Program-made: the position numbers and the translations under genes
Part shown: positions 12,805 to 16,836 of the stretch, in pieces
Layout: each line of letters starts with the position of its first letter
Numbering within the stretch: the first letter of the stretch is position 1
Origin: Candidatus Electronema nielsenii
Lineage (GTDB): Bacteria; Desulfobacterota; Desulfobulbia; Desulfobulbales; Desulfobulbaceae
Reading direction: 5' to 3'
Length of the DNA: 16,836 nt
NCBI GenBank assembly: GCA_026122915.1
Contig: JAGIXO010000030.1
Coordinates: forward strand, 1-16,836
Notes under the pieces: generated by a model
What the model was told of the DNA's origin: nothing
The model's database searches: none
The model's input: the letters and a program-made list of their open reading frames with translations, nothing else

Positions 12805-13308
12805 TCAGGCAAACAGCTTTTCAATCTGCTGCTCAACCTTGTCTTCATCCACCTTGCGGGCCAAAGACAGCTCGCGAATCAGGAGTCCTTTGGCGGTGTC
12901 CATCATCTTGCGCTCGCCGTAGGACAGTTCCTTGTCGCTTTGGAGCAGCAATAAATCCCGCAGCACCGCAGCCACCTCAAACACGGAACCAGTCTTAATC
13001 TTGTCCATGTAGTCACGGTAGCGTCGATTCCACGTTTGGGAATTGAGCTTACTATCCCTATTTTTGAGGATTTCTACCACCTTCTTGACTTCCTCTTTGG
13101 AGATAATCGGGCGGAGACCAACATTTTCGCTGGTGGCGGTGGGAATCATAATAGTCATGTCGTTGTCGAGAATCTTCAACACATAAAAAGTCTGATCGAT
13201 CCCGCCCACTGTCTGCACCTTGATATTTTCAATCTGACCGACCCCATGAGAGGGATAAACGGCCATATCACCTGTTACGAACTTGATTCTTTCCTTGACT
13301 TCGCTCAT
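12805..13308 (-). CDS. carD: CarD/CdnL-family RNA polymerase-binding regulator
   Basis: A 167-aa CarD-type protein. The N-terminal RNAP-interacting Tudor-like domain is at about 8-65 (FVTGDMAVYPSHGVGQIENIK, then YVLKILDNDMTIMIPT), and the C-terminal helical DNA-binding domain at 70-160 (SKEEVKKVVEIL, NRRYRDYMDKIKTGS, RDLLLLQSDKELSYGERKMMDTAKGLL). In other bacteria such proteins bind RNA polymerase beta and stabilise open complexes at rRNA and other promoters. The ATG at 13308 with GGGG upstream is chosen over 13374, which would add a hydrophobic stretch lying across the promoter. It has its own promoter and is followed closely by the pseudouridine synthase gene. Confidence 0.95.
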   Translation of the reverse strand: MSEVKERIKFVTGDMAVYPSHGVGQIENIKVQTVGGIDQTFYVLKILDNDMTIMIPTATSENVGLRPIISKEEVKKVVEILKNRDSKLNSQTWNRRYRDYMDKIKTGSVFEVAAVLRDLLLLQSDKELSYGERKMMDTAKGLLIRELSLARKVDEDKVEQQIEKLFA

Positions 13309-13326
13309 GATAACCCCGGCTGACCA

Positions 13327-13344
13327 CAATTTGCAGACAAATTG
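13327..13344 (-). promoter_or_regulatory. Hairpin in the carD leader
   Basis: CAATTTG (13327-13333) and CAAATTG (13338-13344) form a perfect 7-bp stem with a 4-nt loop about 20 nt before the carD start codon. It could influence ribosome access; it has no U-run. Confidence 0.4.
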
Positions 13345-13364
13345 GAAAACAGCTACGGCTGAAC

Positions 13365-13393
13365 AGGATAGCATATTTTTTCAATTGTGGCAA
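13365..13393 (-). promoter_or_regulatory. Sigma70-type promoter of carD
   Basis: On the minus strand: TTGCCA (13393-13388), a 17-bp AT-rich spacer, TATCCT (13370-13365). Five of six and four of six consensus bases. Transcription would begin near 13358, giving a leader of about 50 nt. Confidence 0.65.
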
Positions 13394-13425
13394 ATCAAGG
13401 AAATTGAAGATACATATCAGTATTT

Positions 13426-14034
13426 CTACAGCTTCTTTTCAGCAACGAGGCCGTTGATTCTATTCATGCAATGGCCTGCGCCTTGTTCAATAAACAGCTC
13501 GACCGCTTCCTGAATAAGCGGCAGACGACTGTTGAATCCGACTACTTCCTCCTCGCTGAAGGCCGACAGCACATAACGATCAACCGGTATTCCCTGCCCC
13601 TGCTCGTTGCGCGGTGGACGACCTATGCCGATCTTGAGCCGGGTGAAATCAGAACCACCGAGATGCTGAATCAGCGAACGAATACCGTTGTGCCCTCCAG
13701 CCCCACCCTTGGCCGCTACTTTGATCCGCCCCAGCGGCAAATCAAGATCGTCGTGTAACACCAATATCTGCTCTATCCCGATGCGATGAAAATCAACAAA
13801 GCGAGCCACACATTCACCGGAAAGGTTCATAAAGGTCTGCGGTTTAACTAAGAAGACGCGGTGCGCTCCCAGACGGGCGCTACCGTAGATACCCTGCCAT
13901 TTCTCTGCGTTCAGTGACCAGCCGCGTTGAGCGGCAACGTAATCCACGGCAAGGAAACCGGCGTTGTGCCGGGTCAGTTCATATTGCGGCCCGGGATTGC
14001 CTAATCCGATGATCAGATGTCCGCTGTTGCTCAT
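13426..14034 (-). CDS. pth: Peptidyl-tRNA hydrolase
   Basis: A bacterial-type Pth of 202 aa, which frees tRNA from peptidyl-tRNAs that drop off ribosomes. GLGNPGPQYELTRHNAGF at 10-27 contains the catalytic H23. Further active-site residues appear as N70 (TFMN), D95 (LHDDLDLP) and N116 (GGHNGIRS). The length is slightly above the usual 185-200 aa. The ATG at 14034 is preceded by AAGGTG. A terminator-like hairpin with a U-run lies only about 20 bp upstream of the start, between rplY and pth. The rplY-pth pairing is common and functionally linked to translation. Confidence 0.97.
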   Translation of the reverse strand: MSNSGHLIIGLGNPGPQYELTRHNAGFLAVDYVAAQRGWSLNAEKWQGIYGSARLGAHRVFLVKPQTFMNLSGECVARFVDFHRIGIEQILVLHDDLDLPLGRIKVAAKGGAGGHNGIRSLIQHLGGSDFTRLKIGIGRPPRNEQGQGIPVDRYVLSAFSEEEVVGFNSRLPLIQEAVELFIEQGAGHCMNRINGLVAEKKL

Positions 14035-14053
14035 CGCTCACACCTTTTTGCAT

Positions 14054-14089
14054 AAAAAAACCGAAAGAAAGCAAAGCCTTCTTTCGGTT
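14054..14089 (-). terminator. Intrinsic terminator after rplY
   Basis: In minus-strand orientation ACCGAAAGAA pairs with TTCTTTCGGT (10 bp, positions 14088-14079 and 14069-14060) around a 9-nt loop, followed by seven U's (to 14054). It is a textbook Rho-independent terminator located before pth, so pth is expressed by partial readthrough or by a separate promoter inside rplY. Confidence 0.88.
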
Positions 14090-14142
14090 AAAAGCACGTA
14101 AAGCCTGCGCTTGAACAGCGCGGGCGGCACATCGACAGCTGC

Positions 14143-14691
14143 TTAAATCACGGATACACAAACCTGAGCCGGATCATCAAGCAACTCCACATTGGCAGGC
14201 AGAAGAAGATCAGCACACGCAAGGCCTACACCGCCCTTATCTAACTCGGTTATGTCAGCAACGATCTCATCGGGAATATCTAACGGGCAACCGCGCAAAA
14301 TCACTGATTCCTTGGCCACTGTCAGCTCACCGCCGAATTCCACGCCCTTGGCCACGCCGGTCAAACGAAGGGGAACATGTAGAGCCACTGGTTTGTCTAA
14401 CTCGATCTCCAAGAAATCAACATGTAGCACCTGCTCAACAGTCGGTGACTTTTGAATTTCTTGCACTACAGCATGACGCTTGTCCCCTTCAATATCCAGC
14501 GTAACGACGGCATTACGGCGGTGAATGAAGAGCAGGTCTTTGTACAGTGCTGCCTCATCGAACTGAAGGGGTACTGCTACATCACCCTTACCATATACCA
14601 CTGCCGGGGTTTTCTTGGCCATGCGCATCCGCCGACATTCACCTTTTCCAAAAGCCGTCCGCTTAACGGCCGACATGTTCACCTGAAGCAT
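14143..14691 (-). CDS. rplY: 50S ribosomal protein L25, CTC/TL5 long form
   Basis: A 182-aa member of the L25/TL5/CTC family, the 5S rRNA-binding ribosomal protein. The N-terminal L25 domain is at about 3-95 (RTAFGKGECRRMRMAKKTPAV, where the family has GKGAARRLR, and VVYGKG; later HVDFLEI), and the C-terminal CTC domain at 96-180 (VPLRLTGVAKGVEFGGEL, then CPLDIPDEIVADITELDKG). The long form is the rule in this phylum. The ATG at 14691 has AGGGAG eight bases upstream; the longer frame to 14751 adds a hydrophobic segment not seen in the family. It lies 84 bp after prs on the same strand and ends in a strong terminator before pth. Confidence 0.95.
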   Translation of the reverse strand: MLQVNMSAVKRTAFGKGECRRMRMAKKTPAVVYGKGDVAVPLQFDEAALYKDLLFIHRRNAVVTLDIEGDKRHAVVQEIQKSPTVEQVLHVDFLEIELDKPVALHVPLRLTGVAKGVEFGGELTVAKESVILRGCPLDIPDEIVADITELDKGGVGLACADLLLPANVELLDDPAQVCVSVI

Positions 14692-14775
14692 AATATTCTC
14701 CCTTTCATCAAAAAATATCAAGAAGAGGCCGACATAAACAGCTATCGGCACTTCTCAGCAGTTATTCAGGACAGC

Positions 14776-15714
14776 TCAGACAAAGAGATAGCTGACCGAG
14801 TCTTCCGAATGGATGCGGCTGATCGCCTCGCCGAGTAGCTCGCCCACTGACAGCACTTTAATTCTGCCGCAGCGTTCGCCTTTGTCGCCAAGAGGAATGG
14901 AGTTGGTCACTACCAACGACTGAATTGCCGAGTTGTTGAGTCGCTCAATGGCTGGACCGGAAAGGACAGCATGAGAACAGCAGGCATGGACTTCTTTGGC
15001 CCCGTTTTCCATCAGCTTGGCCGCTGCACCGCACAGGGTACCTGCGGTATCGACCATATCGTCAAGTAAAATCGCAGTCTTGCCGCTCACGTTGCCGATA
15101 ACGTTCATTGCCTCGCATTCATTGGCCCGCTCTCTTCGCTTGTCGATGATGGCTAAATCAGCGTTCAGTCGCTTGGCAAAGGCACGAGTGCGCTCCACCC
15201 CGCCTGCATCTGGCGAGACCATGACTACATCTTCAAAATTTTTCCTGATGTGTTCCAGCATGATCGGCGAAGAATACAGATGATCAACCGGAATATTGAA
15301 GAAACCTTGAATTTGACCAGCATGAAGGTCCATGCACAAGGCCCGACGAGTACCTACGGCCATCAGCATCTCAGCTACTGCCTTAGCAGTGATAGGTACG
15401 CGAGGTCGAATTTTGCGATCTTGCCGGGCATAACCGTAATAAGGCAAAACGGCAGTAATTCTCCGTGCTGAGGCCCGCCGCAGCGCATCGACCATGATCA
15501 CTAACTCCATCAAGTGATCATTGACCGGAGTACACGTCGGCTGAATGACAAAGACATCAGTGCCCCGCACATTTTCACCGATCTCAACTGAAATCTCGCC
15601 GTCACTGAACTTCTTCACTTCCGCACTTGAGAGCGGCATGTCAAGATAGTTGCAGATTTCCCGCGCAAGCTCTGGATTGGCGTTGCCGGTGAACACCTTC
15701 ATTATGTTGGGCAT
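14776..15714 (-). CDS. prs: Ribose-phosphate pyrophosphokinase (PRPP synthetase)
   Basis: A complete class I enzyme of 312 aa that makes PRPP from ribose 5-phosphate and ATP for nucleotide, His and Trp synthesis. Visible signatures are KKFSDGEISVEIGENVRG (34-51), the catalytic flexible loop YYGYARQDRK (92-101), the divalent-cation/ATP segment DLHAGQIQGFF (129-139), SPDAGG (167-172) and the PRPP-binding loop DDMVDTAGT (218-226). Cytoplasmic hexamer in the family. The ATG at 15714 is taken as start; a second ATG four codons later is possible. It follows tRNA-Gln by about 30 bp and precedes rplY, and may share a transcript with ispE and the tRNA. Confidence 0.97.
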   Translation of the reverse strand: MPNIMKVFTGNANPELAREICNYLDMPLSSAEVKKFSDGEISVEIGENVRGTDVFVIQPTCTPVNDHLMELVIMVDALRRASARRITAVLPYYGYARQDRKIRPRVPITAKAVAEMLMAVGTRRALCMDLHAGQIQGFFNIPVDHLYSSPIMLEHIRKNFEDVVMVSPDAGGVERTRAFAKRLNADLAIIDKRRERANECEAMNVIGNVSGKTAILLDDMVDTAGTLCGAAAKLMENGAKEVHACCSHAVLSGPAIERLNNSAIQSLVVTNSIPLGDKGERCGRIKVLSVGELLGEAISRIHSEDSVSYLFV

Positions 15715-15746
15715 TTCAGCATCTCATATATTTTCAGAACAGAAAA

Positions 15747-15821
15747 TGGCTGGGGCGGGAGGATTCGAACCCCCGAATGCAAGGATCAAAACCTTGTGTC
15801 TTACCGCTTGACGACACCCCA
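15747..15821 (-). tRNA. tRNA-Gln (anticodon TTG)
   Basis: A 75-nt tRNA that begins TGGGGTGTC and ends with an encoded CCA. The acceptor stem TGGGGTG pairs with CGCCCCA, the D arm contains AAGCGGTAA, the anticodon stem CAAGG/CCTTG encloses the loop TTTTGAT with anticodon TTG, and the T arm reads GGGGGTTCGAATCCTCC with a weakly paired start. The first base pair U-A is typical of tRNA-Gln. It is placed between ispE and prs, as in many related genomes. Confidence 0.97.
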
Positions 15822-15868
15822 ATCCTTTTGTTCCGTAGTAGATCAAAATTACTTCAGACAACAGACTC

Positions 15869-16777
15869 TCAGGTCAAAGGCTCGACCAGATACGCCTGTT
15901 CATATTCTTTTTGTAATTCACGCAAACAGGACTCAGCTTGCGCTTTCGTTCCGGCTGCAAAGAGGCCGAACACCGTTGAACCTGAACCAGACATCATGGC
16001 TCCAGCAGCACCTGCACGTAGCAACCGCTGCTTCAGCTCGCCGATCACCCTGTGCTGCGCTGCGGTGACGGCTTCAAGGTCATTGAGCATGTCCTTTGGC
16101 CGGAAAAAACCTTGGCGCGCAGGGATGCCTGATTCGTCGGGAAAATTAGATATGTTAAACTTTTCCCTCGCTGATGTCAATGCAATTCGCCCGGCGGCCT
16201 GTGAAAAAGTTTCATACGCCCATTTGGTGGAGACCGCGATACCTGGATTGACCAACAGCACCTTGAAGCTACGCAAGGGTTCTGCTGGTACCAGTCGTTC
16301 GCCGATGCCACTTGCCCATGCCGCAGGCACATCATGGACAAAAAAGGGTACATCTGCGCCGAGTTTCAGACCCATTTTGGCTAACTCCTGAGTGGAACAA
16401 CCTGCCGCCAAAAGCTGATTCAGCCCTCTCAGCACTGCTGCCGCATCGCTGGACCCGCCACCGAGACCAGCTGCCATCGGAATATGCTTACGCAAGATAA
16501 TCCGTATGCCCTGTTCTTTACTGCCGGTGTGGGTTAAGAAAAGCTGGGCAGCCCGAAAAGCAATATTCCGTTCATCCTCTGGCAAGTCAGCATGTTGACA
16601 GCAGAGATGAATACCACGCTTATCAGCAAAAGACAGCTCCACCTCATCATACAGCGCGACCTTTTGCATGAGTGTTTCTATCTCATGGTAGCCATCAGGT
16701 CTTCTGCCGATGATCTTGAGGTAAAGATTGATCTTTGCTGGGGCGTGAAATACGAGAGACTTTCTTGAATCATCCAT
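15869..16777 (-). CDS. ispE: 4-diphosphocytidyl-2-C-methyl-D-erythritol kinase
   Basis: A GHMP-family kinase of 302 aa, the fourth step of the methylerythritol phosphate route to isoprenoids. Motif 1 is PAKINLYLKI at 13-22 (catalytic-site lysine region) followed by RRPDGYHEI; the ATP-binding glycine loop IPMAAGLGGGSSDAA is at 99-113; the catalytic aspartate is D142 in LGADVPFF; motif 3 SGSGSTVFGLF lies near the end. The start is uncertain: neither the ATG at 16777 nor the in-frame TTG at 16801 has a ribosome site; I took the ATG, which leaves ten residues before the conserved core. The gene is followed by tRNA-Gln and prs. Confidence 0.95.
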   Translation of the reverse strand: MDDSRKSLVFHAPAKINLYLKIIGRRPDGYHEIETLMQKVALYDEVELSFADKRGIHLCCQHADLPEDERNIAFRAAQLFLTHTGSKEQGIRIILRKHIPMAAGLGGGSSDAAAVLRGLNQLLAAGCSTQELAKMGLKLGADVPFFVHDVPAAWASGIGERLVPAEPLRSFKVLLVNPGIAVSTKWAYETFSQAAGRIALTSAREKFNISNFPDESGIPARQGFFRPKDMLNDLEAVTAAQHRVIGELKQRLLRAGAAGAMMSGSGSTVFGLFAAGTKAQAESCLRELQKEYEQAYLVEPLT

Positions 16778-16836
16778 TACAGTAAGTGTGCATTGAGGCA
16801 ATGTAAACGTAAGGCCACGGCGAACGAGTTGCGTAG

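Noticed and set aside
12060..12998. 312-aa plus-strand open frame opposite the pseudouridine synthase and carD genes
   Set aside because: Antisense of two well-recognised genes, with no coherent domain or ribosome site.
15777..16391. 204-aa plus-strand open frame opposite ispE
   Set aside because: It begins inside the tRNA-Gln gene and runs antisense to conserved ispE motifs.
1..16836. CRISPR array, transposase or integrase genes
   Set aside because: I looked for regularly spaced repeats and for recombinase motifs on both strands and saw none; the repeats present are few and dispersed.

Overview
The window looks like a chromosomal segment of a Thermodesulfobacteriota (former Deltaproteobacteria) genome, most plausibly a Desulfobulbales member and possibly a cable bacterium. 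The clues are the housekeeping order ispE, tRNA-Gln, prs, rplY, pth, carD, rluD-type synthase, coaE on one strand, followed further left by rho, rpmE and prfA, together with a CarD/CdnL regulator and an HU-like/DUF4469 protein. The taxon is an inference from gene order and protein families; no marker was searched.

Layout. At the left edge, on the minus strand, lie the start of a zinc ABC ATPase (znuC, cut by the window), znuA with its own promoter, and a PurB/PcaB-type lyase. Positions 2770-3773 are accessory DNA: two diverged copies of a repeat that encodes a broken C-terminal tail module flank a small three-helix membrane protein. Then come prfA, rpmE and rho (minus strand), with good sigma70-type promoters in front of rpmE and rho. 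From about 6.8 to 11.2 kb is an accessory island with all genes on the plus strand: a protein with an L7/L12-like N-terminal domain, an HU-like/DUF4469 protein, a small PAP2-like membrane protein, a Phd/YefM-RelE type toxin-antitoxin pair, and a four-repeat beta-propeller-like protein. From 11.1 kb to the right edge is the minus-strand block coaE, rluD-type, carD, pth, rplY, prs, tRNA-Gln(TTG), ispE.

How it fits together. The minus-strand genes are core functions: release factor and ribosomal protein, Rho termination, coenzyme A synthesis, rRNA modification, peptidyl-tRNA recycling, PRPP and isoprenoid synthesis. The plus-strand island appears inserted between coaE and rho. Its right end makes coaE run on for about 47 codons beyond its usual end, so that it overlaps the last island gene tail to tail.

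The most interesting pattern is a recurring tail module with the consensus V-N-[DN]-Y-A-x-L followed by Y-S-G-R and often D-V-L. It is intact at the end of the HU-like/DUF4469 gene and broken at four other places (two on the minus strand at 2.8-3.7 kb, two on the plus strand at 9.8 and 10.4 kb). Every small accessory gene between these copies (membrane protein, PAP2-like protein, toxin-antitoxin pair) is bracketed by them, as if tails of this gene family mark repeated capture or replacement of cassettes. A second short repeat (6958 and 9879) carries a TTGACA box and 17-bp spacer just upstream of two island genes and may be a portable promoter.
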